Below are positions 51,606 through 59,279 of a DNA stretch of 64,000 bases, in pieces; position 1 is the stretch's first letter; each line of letters begins with the position of its first letter. The notes under the pieces are model-generated. The model saw nothing but the letters and a program-made list of their open reading frames with translations, made no database searches and was not told the DNA's origin. Origin of the DNA: Virgisporangium aurantiacum (GTDB lineage Bacteria > Actinomycetota > Actinomycetes > Mycobacteriales > Micromonosporaceae); assembly GCF_016863635.1 (NCBI RefSeq), contig NZ_BOPG01000013.1, positions 1 through 64,000 of the forward strand. Direction: 5' to 3'. Made by a program: the position numbers and the translations under genes.

Positions 51606-53524
51606 CGCGCCTGCCGCCGTTCCTGGCCGACGCCGTACCCGGGTGGGTGGCCGCGCGCCGGTTCGGCGTGCCCGCGTCGATGGTCGAGCGGGCGACCGCG
51701 CGGCGCCTGGCCGGCGACTGGCGCGGCGCCTGCGAAGCGGCCCGGTTCCGCGTCGAGATCGACCCCGGCCACGTGCGCGACCGGTACGGCGCCGAGGTCG
51801 CCGACCGCCTCGCCACCGACCTGCGCCACCTCGCGCCCGACCTGGTCCGCTGGCACCTGCCCCGGGAGCTGGGCGGCGGCATGGGCCGGGTCCTGCCCGA
51901 CCTGCCCATCGTGCTCGCCCGCTACGGGCCGGCCGTACTGTGGGTGCACACCCAGGCCCAGGCCGAGCGCCCGCACCGCCCGCGGCTGCGGTTCGGCCCG
52001 CTCGGCGACGAGGCCGAGGCCGAGGAGCCGGTCGACATCCGCTACCTGTGGGACACCCACCGCACCGCCGACGAGGTGGCGGGCGAACGCTGGGACGACG
52101 CCCGCTACCTGTGGGACGCCCGCGCCACCGACGGCCTGCGCCGTCGCCTCGGCGGCGACGACCGCACCGCCTTCCACCACCGCGACGGGCGCCGGCTGAC
52201 GACGGACGAGCTGCCGACCGGGCACCCCGGCCACGACGACCCGGCCGCGCTGGTCGAGTGGACGACGCTCCTCCTCGACGCCGGGCGCTACCGCGAGGCG
52301 TGGGTCGCCGCCGGCATCGGCGCGGACCTCCTCGTCCGCGCGGAGGAGTACCCGCACGTGGCCCAGCCGCTGCTGCCCGAGCGGAACGCGTCGGTGGTCG
52401 CGCTCGCCGCCGAGGTGCGGCACCGCAGGGAGGTGTCGGCGCTCGTCAAGGTGCGCTCCTGGGCGGAGGCGGTGTTCATCCAGAGATCGACGGCCATCGT
52501 CGCGGTGGGCCGGGACTTCCTCCATTCGGCGACCCGGGTGCCGCGGGTCGCCTGGCAGCGCTTCCCCGATCTGGAACTGCTGCGGTGGGGGCGGATCGCG
52601 CCGTCGGCACTGCACCCGCTCGTGCGCACCGCGCTCTTCCCCGACCTCGCCGACACCGGCTACCACCCGGCCGCGGAGGTGGCGCCGCCGGACGCGGTGC
52701 GGGTCCGCTGCCGGGGCGCCTGGCACCGCATCGGCTGGCGCGACGGCCGCGTCGACACGGTCGACCACCCGCCCGGAGAGGCCCGACGGGAGCGCACGCT
52801 GCGCGCCCTCGGCGGCGCGATGTCACCGTGCTTCACCGTCACCGACGCGTGGCTCGGCGGCGACGCGGCCTCGGCGTGGACGCGGACCGGCCGGCTCCCC
52901 CGTGCGCTGCGGACCCTGCGCCGGGACGCCGTGGCGCTGATCGAGCACGGCGACACCGACGCGTTCGTGGCGCTGCTCGACCGGGGACTCGACCCGGCCG
53001 GCGTCCGCACCCGCCGCCACCGCACGCCGTTGCACCTGGTCGCCCACCTCGACGCCCCGGGGGTCGACGTCACCGCGCTCGTGCGCCGCCTGCTCGACGC
53101 CGGCCTCGACATCGACGCCGACGACTCCTTCGGCCGCACCCCGCTCGGCACGGTGCTGTTCGACGGCGGATCCGCCGGCCTGGTGCGGACCCTGCTCGAC
53201 GCCGGCGCCGACCCGGGCTGCCTCGACCACCAGGGCTGCTCGCCGCTGCACCTCCTGCGCTCACCCGACGCGGCCACGATCCTGCCCTGGCTGCGCGACG
53301 CCGGCCTCGACCTGGAGGCCCGGGACCAGTACGGCCAGACCCCGCTGATGGTGCAGGCGAGCAGCCTCGCCCCGCCGGAGGTGCTGCGGGCGATGCTCGC
53401 CGCCGGCGCCGAGCCCTTCGTCGAGGCCGACCTGATCGACGACACCATCGGCGACAAGCTGCACCGGTACCGCTACGACGACGTCAGTTTCGTCCCCCGC
53501 GTGGAAGAGAGCGCCGATGGGTGA
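51602..53524 (+). CDS. Ankyrin-repeat protein with large N-terminal domain
   Basis: The 640-residue protein overlaps the LRR stop as ATGA. Residues 1-~440 form an unrecognised mainly helical domain with repeated RYLWDTHRTADEV and ARYLWDARATDGL segments at ~140-175. Residues ~450-620 hold four to five ankyrin repeats: RHRTPLHLVAHLDAPGVDVT, FGRTPLGTVLFDGGSAGLVR, QGCSPLHLLRSPDAATILPW and YGQTPLMVQASSLAPPEVLR. It is probably a cytoplasmic interaction subunit. It overlaps the MoxR gene by 8 nt. The combination with a separate LRR protein in one operon is unusual. Confidence 0.83.
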   Translation: MTRLPPFLADAVPGWVAARRFGVPASMVERATARRLAGDWRGACEAARFRVEIDPGHVRDRYGAEVADRLATDLRHLAPDLVRWHLPRELGGGMGRVLPDLPIVLARYGPAVLWVHTQAQAERPHRPRLRFGPLGDEAEAEEPVDIRYLWDTHRTADEVAGERWDDARYLWDARATDGLRRRLGGDDRTAFHHRDGRRLTTDELPTGHPGHDDPAALVEWTTLLLDAGRYREAWVAAGIGADLLVRAEEYPHVAQPLLPERNASVVALAAEVRHRREVSALVKVRSWAEAVFIQRSTAIVAVGRDFLHSATRVPRVAWQRFPDLELLRWGRIAPSALHPLVRTALFPDLADTGYHPAAEVAPPDAVRVRCRGAWHRIGWRDGRVDTVDHPPGEARRERTLRALGGAMSPCFTVTDAWLGGDAASAWTRTGRLPRALRTLRRDAVALIEHGDTDAFVALLDRGLDPAGVRTRRHRTPLHLVAHLDAPGVDVTALVRRLLDAGLDIDADDSFGRTPLGTVLFDGGSAGLVRTLLDAGADPGCLDHQGCSPLHLLRSPDAATILPWLRDAGLDLEARDQYGQTPLMVQASSLAPPEVLRAMLAAGAEPFVEADLIDDTIGDKLHRYRYDDVSFVPRVEESADG

Positions 53525-54728
53525 TGCACGGGTCGCGGCAGAAGGAAACGCGCTGACGGACGATCCGTTGGAGCTGGCCGACGCGCTGATCGCGTCGACC
53601 CGGCAGACCCGCACCGAGCCGGCCCGCAGCAGCCAGGCGGAGGCGCTGGCGCTGGCCGTCGCGGCCAACCTGCCGGTGCTGCTGTGGGGCGAGCCGGGCG
53701 TCGGCAAATCGGCGACGCTGGCCCAGCTCGCCGCCGGCCTCGGCCTGCCGATCGAGACGGTCATCGCCAGCATCCACGAGCCCAGCGACTTCTCCGGGCT
53801 GCCCGTCGTCGGCGACGACCCGGCGCGGCAGGGCGTGCCGATGGCCCCGCCCGACTGGGCGGTGCGGATCGCGCGGGCCGGCACCGGCCTGCTGTTCTTC
53901 GACGAGCTGTCGTCGGCGCCGCCGGCCGTGCAGGCGGCGCTGCTGCGGGTGGTGCTGGAGCGCCGGGTCGGCAGCCTGCCGCTGCCGGACCGGGTGCGCA
54001 TCGTCGCCGCGGCGAACCCGCCGGCGAGCGCCGCCGACGGCTGGCACCTGAGCCCGCCGTTGGCGAACCGCTTCGTCCACCTGCACTGGACCCACGACCC
54101 GCGGGTGGTGACGCGCGGCCTCGCCGGAACGTGGCCCGCCATCAGCGTCCCGACGATCAGGCCGAGCCGCGCACCGGCCGCGCTCGCCCGGGCCCGCGGC
54201 ATCGTCGCGGGCTTCCTCACCGCCCGGCCCGGCCTCACCCACCACCTGCCCGCCGACGCGCAGAGCCGGGGCGGTGCGTGGCCGTCGCCACGGACGTGGG
54301 AGATGGCGCTGCGGCTGCTCGCGTTCGCCGACGCGTGCGAGGCCGACCGCGAGGCGCTGGCCGCCGCGCTGGCCGGCGCGATCGGCGACGGGCCGGGCAT
54401 CGAGCTGCTCACGTTCGCCGAGGAACTCGACCTCCCCGACCCGGAGAAGGTGCTGGCCCGCCCCGACGCGTTCGACCTGCCCGAGCGCGGCGACCGGCAA
54501 CTGGCGTTCCTCACCGCGGTCACCGCCGCGGTGCAGGCCCGGGTCACCCGGCAACGGTGGGAGGCGGGCTGGGCGGTGCTGGCGAAGGCGGTCGAGGCCG
54601 GCGTCCCCGACGTCGCTGCCCGGGCCGCCGCCGACCTGGCCGCGCTGCGCGACGCGAACTGGCCGGTGCCGTCGCACGTCGACGCGTTCGTCGACGTGCT
54701 GACGTTGTCGGGGGCCCTCGACCGGTGA
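53517..54728 (+). CDS. MoxR-family AAA+ ATPase
   Basis: The 403-residue protein shows Walker A GEPGVGKS (58-65), Walker B LLFFDE (125-130) and sensor 1 AAANPP (164-169), with DFSGLPVV after the first helix, the MoxR signature region. The C-terminal ~150 residues are helical and diverge from the typical MoxR lid. MoxR ATPases act as chaperone-like remodelers, usually paired with VWA proteins that recruit the substrate and use a metal site. Here the VWA partner is encoded immediately downstream with a GTGA overlap, so the two almost certainly form a complex. Confidence 0.9.
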   Translation: MGDARVAAEGNALTDDPLELADALIASTRQTRTEPARSSQAEALALAVAANLPVLLWGEPGVGKSATLAQLAAGLGLPIETVIASIHEPSDFSGLPVVGDDPARQGVPMAPPDWAVRIARAGTGLLFFDELSSAPPAVQAALLRVVLERRVGSLPLPDRVRIVAAANPPASAADGWHLSPPLANRFVHLHWTHDPRVVTRGLAGTWPAISVPTIRPSRAPAALARARGIVAGFLTARPGLTHHLPADAQSRGGAWPSPRTWEMALRLLAFADACEADREALAAALAGAIGDGPGIELLTFAEELDLPDPEKVLARPDAFDLPERGDRQLAFLTAVTAAVQARVTRQRWEAGWAVLAKAVEAGVPDVAARAAADLAALRDANWPVPSHVDAFVDVLTLSGALDR

Positions 54729-55888
54729 CCCTCGACCGGACGAAGCTGCTCGCCGCGCGGTTGAAGGCGGCGACCGACCGGCCGTACCTCGCGTCGGCCC
54801 TGTTCGCGCTGTCGGTGGTCGAGTCGACGGTGGTGCCGACGATGGCCGTCGACCGGCTGTGGCGCTGCTACGTCAACGCCGGTTTCGTCGACGCGACGCC
54901 GGTGCCGCAGCTCGCCGGGGTGTGGATCCACGAGGTCGCCCACCTGCTGCGCGACCACCACGGCCGGGCCGGGCGGCTGCCGTCGGACCTCCAGGGCGAC
55001 CGGTCGCGGGTGAACATCGCCCAGGACTGCGAGATCAACGACGACCTGATCCAGGACGGGCTGGCGCTGCCGGCCGGCGTCCTCACCCCGGGAACGTTCG
55101 GGCTGCCGGACGGGCGCCTGTTCGAGCAGTACCTCCCGGACATACCGGAGACTCCGGAGTGCCCGCGGTGCGGGTCCGGCGCGTCCGGCGGCACCGAGCC
55201 GTGGGACCTGCCGCCCGGCGAGGGCGGCCGCGTCTCGCCGGCCGAGGCCCAGTCGATCCGCCGCTACACCGCCGACGCCGTCCGCGCGCACCAGCGCGGC
55301 CGGGGCACCGTGCCGACCGGCTGGCGGCGGTGGGCCGACGGGATCCTCGAACCGACCGTCGACTGGCGGCAGGTGCTCGCCGGCAGCGTGCGGCAGGCGA
55401 TCGCGTGGGCGAGCGGCGCGGTCGACTACACGTACCGGCGCCCGTCGCGGCGGTCGGCGGCGCAGGCCGGGGTGGTGCTGCCGAGCATGCGGCGGCCGGC
55501 GCCGTCGGTGGCGATCGTCGTCGACACGTCGGGCTCGATGTCCGACGACGACCTGGCCGCCGCGATGGCCGAGGTCGCCGGGGTCCTGCGCGAGGTCGGC
55601 GTGCGCGGCAACCGGGTGACGGTGCTGTCGTGCGACGCGGCGGTCGGCGTGGTGCGCCGGGTGGCCCGGGCCGAGGAGCTGGAGCTCGTGGGCAGCGGCG
55701 GCACCGACATGCGCGTCGGCATCGCGACGGCGCTCGCACAGCCGACGAAGCCGCACGTGATCGTCGTGCTCACCGACGGCATGACGCCGTGGCCCGACGA
55801 GCCGCCGGCCGCCCGGGTGATCGCCGGCCTGATCGGCCCGGACCCGCCGCTGCCTCCGACATGGATCGAGTCGGTGCGGGTCCGGTGA
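54725..55888 (+). CDS. HExxH metallopeptidase-like and VWA-like (DUF2201-type) protein
   Basis: The 387-residue protein starts at a GTG overlapping the MoxR stop. The N-terminal half has the zinc-protease motif WIHEVAHLLRDHH (His69, Glu70, His73) and the companion NIAQDCEIND at ~97-106. The C-terminal half is a VWA-like domain with the MIDAS motif VDTSGSMS (266-273), a later GSGGTDMRVGI and VVLTDGMTPW. These two parts define the putative metallopeptidase family that partners MoxR ATPases. It may cleave proteins when the ATPase-repeat protein complex is triggered. The operon ends here, with a stem-loop 50 bases later. Confidence 0.9.
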   Translation: MTLDRTKLLAARLKAATDRPYLASALFALSVVESTVVPTMAVDRLWRCYVNAGFVDATPVPQLAGVWIHEVAHLLRDHHGRAGRLPSDLQGDRSRVNIAQDCEINDDLIQDGLALPAGVLTPGTFGLPDGRLFEQYLPDIPETPECPRCGSGASGGTEPWDLPPGEGGRVSPAEAQSIRRYTADAVRAHQRGRGTVPTGWRRWADGILEPTVDWRQVLAGSVRQAIAWASGAVDYTYRRPSRRSAAQAGVVLPSMRRPAPSVAIVVDTSGSMSDDDLAAAMAEVAGVLREVGVRGNRVTVLSCDAAVGVVRRVARAEELELVGSGGTDMRVGIATALAQPTKPHVIVVLTDGMTPWPDEPPAARVIAGLIGPDPPLPPTWIESVRVR

Positions 55889-55938
55889 AAGAACACCGAA
55901 AGGTCATTGGCAGAGCCGGTCAGTAGCTTGGCTCACGC

Positions 55939-55987
55939 GGACCCTGAGCCCCGGCGGATCCCCCCGGCAACGCCAGGCTCAGGGTCC
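55939..55987. terminator. Long stem-loop after the MoxR-VWA operon
   Basis: GGACCCTGAGCC (55939-55950) pairs perfectly with GGCTCAGGGTCC (55976-55987) around a 25-base loop that itself contains CCGG repeats. It lies between the VWA gene stop and the small peptide gene, so it may terminate the operon or act in the leader of the peptide gene. Confidence 0.65.
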
Positions 55988-56026
55988 ATCCGGGTTGAGG
56001 CCACGTGAAACGAAGGGATCCCAGCC

Positions 56027-56248
56027 ATGTCGAGAAGGATTGCGGCTCTGCTCGCCGGACTCGCGCTGTCGGGCACACTGACCTGGTCGATCGGACCGCT
56101 CGTGCACCAGGGCGACGGATCCGTCACCGCGGGCACCCGGGTGACCGGGGTGTCGACACCGGACGGAACGCGCGTGACGGAAACGCCTGACGGAACGCGG
56201 GTGACGGAAACGCCCGACGGAACCCGGGTGACCGGCCAGAACTGGTAA
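56027..56248 (+). CDS. Small secreted peptide with tandem PDGTRVTET repeats
   Basis: The 73-residue protein starts at an ATG nine bases after GAAGGGA. It has a signal peptide (RRIAALLAGLALSGTLTWSI) and a mature part made largely of three PDGTRVT(E/G) units, coded by a 27-bp tandem repeat at 56162-56239. No cysteine or catalytic residue is present. A perfect terminator hairpin follows within 12 bases. Small exported repeat peptides of this kind can be surface or morphogen-like; the function is unknown. Confidence 0.65.
   Translation: MSRRIAALLAGLALSGTLTWSIGPLVHQGDGSVTAGTRVTGVSTPDGTRVTETPDGTRVTETPDGTRVTGQNW
56162..56239 (+). repeat. 27-bp tandem repeat within the secreted-peptide gene
   Basis: Two nearly identical 27-bp units (56162-56188 and 56189-56215, GACGGAACGCG...) and a third diverged unit follow head to tail. 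The unit keeps the reading frame, encoding nine residues each, so unit number can change without disrupting the protein. Confidence 0.8.
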
Positions 56249-56259
56249 CAGCGGTCCGT

Positions 56260-56291
56260 GCCGCCGCGGTCCGACTGGTGACCGCGGCGGC
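56260..56291. terminator. Perfect bidirectional hairpin between convergent genes
   Basis: GCCGCCGCGGTC (56260-56271) pairs perfectly with GACCGCGGCGGC (56280-56291) across an 8-base loop. It separates the secreted-peptide gene from the convergent TetR gene and can serve both. Confidence 0.8.
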
Positions 56292-56317
56292 GTCGTCGGT
56301 GGTTCCTCAGCGGTTCC

Positions 56318-56875
56318 TCAGCGCGGGCCCTGGCGGTCGGTGACGAGCCGCATCGCGGCCAGCAGGTCCTCGGCGGCCGGGGCGCTGTCGGGGTCGGCGA
56401 GCCAGGTGGCGGCGGAGCCGACGAGCAGCGCCTGGTAGAGCGCGCCGAGCCGGTCGGCGTCGGCCGGGTCGAGGTCGGGATGCAGCGACCGGAACAGCCC
56501 GACCAGCCCCTCCCGCGCCTGCTTGTTGGAGCCGGCGAACTGGGCCCGCAGCGCCGGGTCGCGCCCGAGCTGGGCGACCAGTTCCAACTGGACGGCCCAC
56601 AGCGGCCCGCTGCTGGCGAACGACTCCAGCACCAGCGTCCACGCCGACGCCAGGTCGGTGGCGCCGCTCAGCGTCTCGGCGAGGCCGGCGCCCCACTCCG
56701 CGATCGCGTCCTGCAACGCGGCGGTGAGCAGCGCCTCCTTCGTCCCGAAGTGGTAGCCGATCGCGGCGAGGCTGACGCCCGACGCGGCAGTGACGTCGCG
56801 CGCGGTGGTACGGGCGAATCCCTTGTCGAACAGGCACTGCTTCGCGCCGGCGAGCAGATCTTCGCGGTTTCCCAT
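56318..56875 (-). CDS. TetR-family repressor of the adjacent FAD monooxygenase gene
   Basis: The ATG at 56875 gives 185 residues; upstream in-frame codons fall in the operator. The N-terminal helix-turn-helix is clear (GFARTTARDVTAASGVSLAAIGYHFGTKEALL cut across residues ~19-50). The C-terminal ligand domain resembles TetR_C regulators of monooxygenases, with WAVQLELVAQLGRDPALR. It is divergent from the FAD monooxygenase at 56952 and the 76-bp gap contains three 13-bp-spaced repeats, so it most likely represses both genes and is released by a small aromatic or drug-like ligand. Confidence 0.9.
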   Translation of the reverse strand: MGNREDLLAGAKQCLFDKGFARTTARDVTAASGVSLAAIGYHFGTKEALLTAALQDAIAEWGAGLAETLSGATDLASAWTLVLESFASSGPLWAVQLELVAQLGRDPALRAQFAGSNKQAREGLVGLFRSLHPDLDPADADRLGALYQALLVGSAATWLADPDSAPAAEDLLAAMRLVTDRQGPR

Positions 56876-56890
56876 GGCGCCCAGTGTCTC

Positions 56891-56932
56891 AGACAAATGT
56901 CTTGAACAAAAGTCTTGCACAAATGTCTAAGA
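56891..56932. promoter_or_regulatory. Operator with three direct repeats between tetR-like and monooxygenase genes
   Basis: ACAAATGTCTT, ACAAAAGTCTT and ACAAATGTCTA start at 56893, 56906 and 56919 (period 13). The first also forms AGACA-AA-TGTCT, a 5-bp inverted repeat. This AT-rich island stands out in GC-rich DNA and overlaps where both divergent promoters must lie. Confidence 0.75.
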
Positions 56933-56951
56933 CGTCTGTACCGTTCCGGCC

Positions 56952-58151
56952 ATGACATTGACGAACGCACGGGTCCTCGTCCAGGGCGGCGGCATCGCCG
57001 GTACCGCTCTCGCCTACTGGCTGCACCGGGCCGGCGCCCGCCCCACCGTCGTGGAGCGGGCCGACGCGATCCGGGCCGCCGGCTACAAGGTCGACATCCG
57101 GGGCGCCGCCCTGACCGTGGTCGAGCGCATGGGCGTCCTCGACCAGCTCCGCGCGCTGCGCACCGACGTGCGCCACGGTTCGGTGGTCGACGCCCGGGGC
57201 CGCCGGGTCGCGAGCCTCGACGCCGACACGTTCGGCGGACGCACGCACGGCGACGCCGAGGTGCTGCGCGGCGACCTGAACCGCGTCCTCTTCGAGCTGA
57301 CCGCCGGCACCGTCGACTACCGCTTCGGCGAGTCGGTGACCGGGCTGGTCGACACCGGCGACGGCGTGAAGGTGACCTTCGCGAGCGGTGCCACCGAGTC
57401 GTTCGACCTGGTGATCGGTGCCGACGGCCTCCGGTCGCCGATCCGGGGTCTCGCCTTCGCCGACGCCGACCCCGTCCGCCACCTGAACCACTACGTCTCG
57501 ATCTTCAGCGTCCCCAACCACCTCGGCCTCGACCGCGAGGAGCTCACCTACGTCGGCCCCGGCCGCACCACGCTCGTCTACAGCACCGCCGGCCAGAGTG
57601 ACGCGAAGGCCATGTTCCTGTGGGCGTCCGACCCGCTGGAGTACGACCCGCGCGACCGCGCGGCCCAGCAGCGCCTGCTCGCCGACGCGTACGCCGGCGA
57701 GGGCTGGGAGGTGCCGACCCTGCTCAAGCACCTGGACCAGGCGAAGGACTTCTACTTCGACGCGCTCGCGCAGGTGCACCTCGACGGATGGTCGCGCGGG
57801 CGGGTGGGCCTGGTCGGCGACGCCGCCTACGGGGCGTCACCCGCGTCCGGGCAGGGCACGAGCCTCGCCCTCGTCGGGGCGTACGTGCTGGCCGGAGAGC
57901 TGAAAAGCGATCCCACACAAGGCTTCGCCGCCTACGAGCAGAAGATGCGCGAGTTCGTGCGGCGCAACCAGGCCCTCGGCCCGGCCAACGTCAAGCGGAT
58001 GGTGATGCGCACGGAGCGGCAGGTCCGCATGTCGATGCGGATGCTCTCGATCATGGGGAAGCTGCCCGGCCGCGACCGGATGCTGTCGGCGGTGATGGCG
58101 CCGCTCCACAAGGCCGCGAACGCCATCGACCTCCCGAACTACGACGCTTGA
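56952..58151 (+). CDS. FAD-dependent monooxygenase (PHBH/TetX-like class A)
   Basis: The 399-residue protein has the nucleotide-binding motif VQGGGIAGTALAYWL (GGGIAG at 12-17), the DG motif VIGADGLRSPI near 157 and the second FAD motif VGLVGDAAYGASPASGQG near 285. This is the class A flavoprotein hydroxylase pattern, using NAD(P)H and oxygen to hydroxylate aromatic or polyketide-like substrates; several members inactivate antibiotics such as tetracyclines or rifamycins. Residues 345-399 form a helical tail. It is transcribed divergently from its likely TetR repressor, which suggests substrate-inducible detoxification. The substrate cannot be told from sequence. Confidence 0.9.
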   Translation: MTLTNARVLVQGGGIAGTALAYWLHRAGARPTVVERADAIRAAGYKVDIRGAALTVVERMGVLDQLRALRTDVRHGSVVDARGRRVASLDADTFGGRTHGDAEVLRGDLNRVLFELTAGTVDYRFGESVTGLVDTGDGVKVTFASGATESFDLVIGADGLRSPIRGLAFADADPVRHLNHYVSIFSVPNHLGLDREELTYVGPGRTTLVYSTAGQSDAKAMFLWASDPLEYDPRDRAAQQRLLADAYAGEGWEVPTLLKHLDQAKDFYFDALAQVHLDGWSRGRVGLVGDAAYGASPASGQGTSLALVGAYVLAGELKSDPTQGFAAYEQKMREFVRRNQALGPANVKRMVMRTERQVRMSMRMLSIMGKLPGRDRMLSAVMAPLHKAANAIDLPNYDA

Positions 58152-58167
58152 CGGCTCGCGCTATCGT

Positions 58168-58179
58168 GGTGATATCACC
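58168..58179. promoter_or_regulatory. Palindrome GGTGATATCACC upstream of the SPFH gene
   Basis: A perfect 12-bp palindrome lies 35 bases before the SPFH start and is followed by TTGATACC, so TGATA also occurs as a direct repeat. It is a good candidate operator, perhaps for the small ribbon-helix-helix-like protein encoded downstream. Confidence 0.65.
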
Positions 58180-58213
58180 TTGATACCGAGGTGCTATGCG
58201 TAGGGGGCAGGTC

Positions 58214-59065
58214 ATGGAACGTAGAGCCTTCCGGGTCTCCGGGTTCACCGTCGTGCTGGTGCTGCTGGTCCTCGCCGTGGCCGTGGTTCCGCTCGCCATC
58301 GCGGGCGGCGAGGCCGTCGCCGCCACCGCGGTCATCGTGTGGTCGCTCCTGTTCGCGGTCGCCGTCAGCGGGTTCGCCGTCATCGGGCCGAACGAGACCC
58401 GCGTGGTCCAGTTCTTCGGCCGGTACGTCGGCACGGTCTTCAGCGCCGGCTTCCACTGGACCGTCCCGCTCACCACCAAGCGGCGGGTGTCGCAGCGGGT
58501 CAGCAACTTCGAGACGGCCCGGCTGAAGGTCGCCGACGCCGACGGCAACCCGGTCGAGATCGCGGCGGTCGTGGTGTGGCGGGTCGCCGACACGTTCAAG
58601 GCGGCGTTCGCCGTCGACGAGTTCCCGCAGTACGTCGCGGTGCAGTCCGAGGCGGCGGTGCGGCACCTCGCCACCAGCTACCCGTACGAGGCGCACGACA
58701 GCGGGCGCGCCAGCCTCCGCGAGGGCACGGTGGTCAGCGAGGAACTCACCACCGAACTGCGCGAGCGCTACGAACTGGCCGGCGTCGAGGTGCTCGAGTC
58801 CCGGATCACGCACCTCGCGTACGCTCCCGAGATCGCCCACGCGATGCTGGCCCGCCAGCAGGCCAGCGCCGTGGTCGCCGCCCGGTTCAAGATCGTGGAA
58901 GGTGCGGTCGGCATGGTGTCGAACGCGCTCGACCGCTTGCGCGAGGAGAGCGTCGTCGAGCTCGACGAGGAGCGCAAGGCGCAAATGGTGTCGAACCTCC
59001 TGGTGGTGCTGTGCGGAGACCGGGCGGCCCAGCCGGTCGTCAACACGGGAACCCTCTACGGCTAG
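58214..59065 (+). CDS. SPFH/band-7 (prohibitin-like) membrane protein
   Basis: The ATG at 58214, six bases after AGGGGG, is preferred over the ATG at 58196. The 283-residue protein has two N-terminal hydrophobic segments ([17 protein letters not shown] and [16 protein letters not shown]). The SPFH domain follows: [57 protein letters not shown] helical C-terminus ([20 protein letters not shown]) supports oligomerisation. SPFH proteins build membrane microdomain scaffolds and are also linked to stress and defence in bacteria. Its neighbour is a small Arc-like protein three bases downstream. Confidence 0.9.
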   Translation: MERRAFRVSGFTVVLVLLVLAVAVVPLAIAGGEAVAATAVIVWSLLFAVAVSGFAVIGPNETRVVQFFGRYVGTVFSAGFHWTVPLTTKRRVSQRVSNFETARLKVADADGNPVEIAAVVVWRVADTFKAAFAVDEFPQYVAVQSEAAVRHLATSYPYEAHDSGRASLREGTVVSEELTTELRERYELAGVEVLESRITHLAYAPEIAHAMLARQQASAVVAARFKIVEGAVGMVSNALDRLREESVVELDEERKAQMVSNLLVVLCGDRAAQPVVNTGTLYG

Positions 59066-59068
59066 GCC

Positions 59069-59254
59069 ATGACCGAGCGGAAGAAGCTCCTGCTCCGGCT
59101 CGACCCGGCGGTCTACGACGCGGTCGCCCGGTGGGCCGCCGACGACCTCCGCAGCGTGAACGCCCAGATCGAGTTCGCGCTGCGGCAGGCCCTGAAGTCG
59201 GCCGGCCGCAACCCGAAGGGATCCCTGCCCGCCGAGAAGGCCGAGGCGGAGTGA
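59069..59254 (+). CDS. Small ribbon-helix-helix (Arc/CopG-like) protein
   Basis: The 61-residue protein begins ERKKLLLRLDPAVYDAVARW, then DDLRSVNAQIEFALRQALKS, the strand-helix-helix layout of Arc-type DNA-binding proteins. It starts three bases after the SPFH stop, so it is co-translated. This gene pair is common in actinobacteria; the protein probably regulates its own operon through the palindrome at 58168. Confidence 0.85.
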   Translation: MTERKKLLLRLDPAVYDAVARWAADDLRSVNAQIEFALRQALKSAGRNPKGSLPAEKAEAE

Positions 59255-59279
59255 TCAGGGCCGCGCTGCGCCCGTCATC

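Noticed and set aside
51643..53556. Alternative long plus-strand frame through the ankyrin gene
   Set aside because: It is a repetitive arginine/proline product in another frame; the ankyrin frame has real repeats and coupled overlaps.
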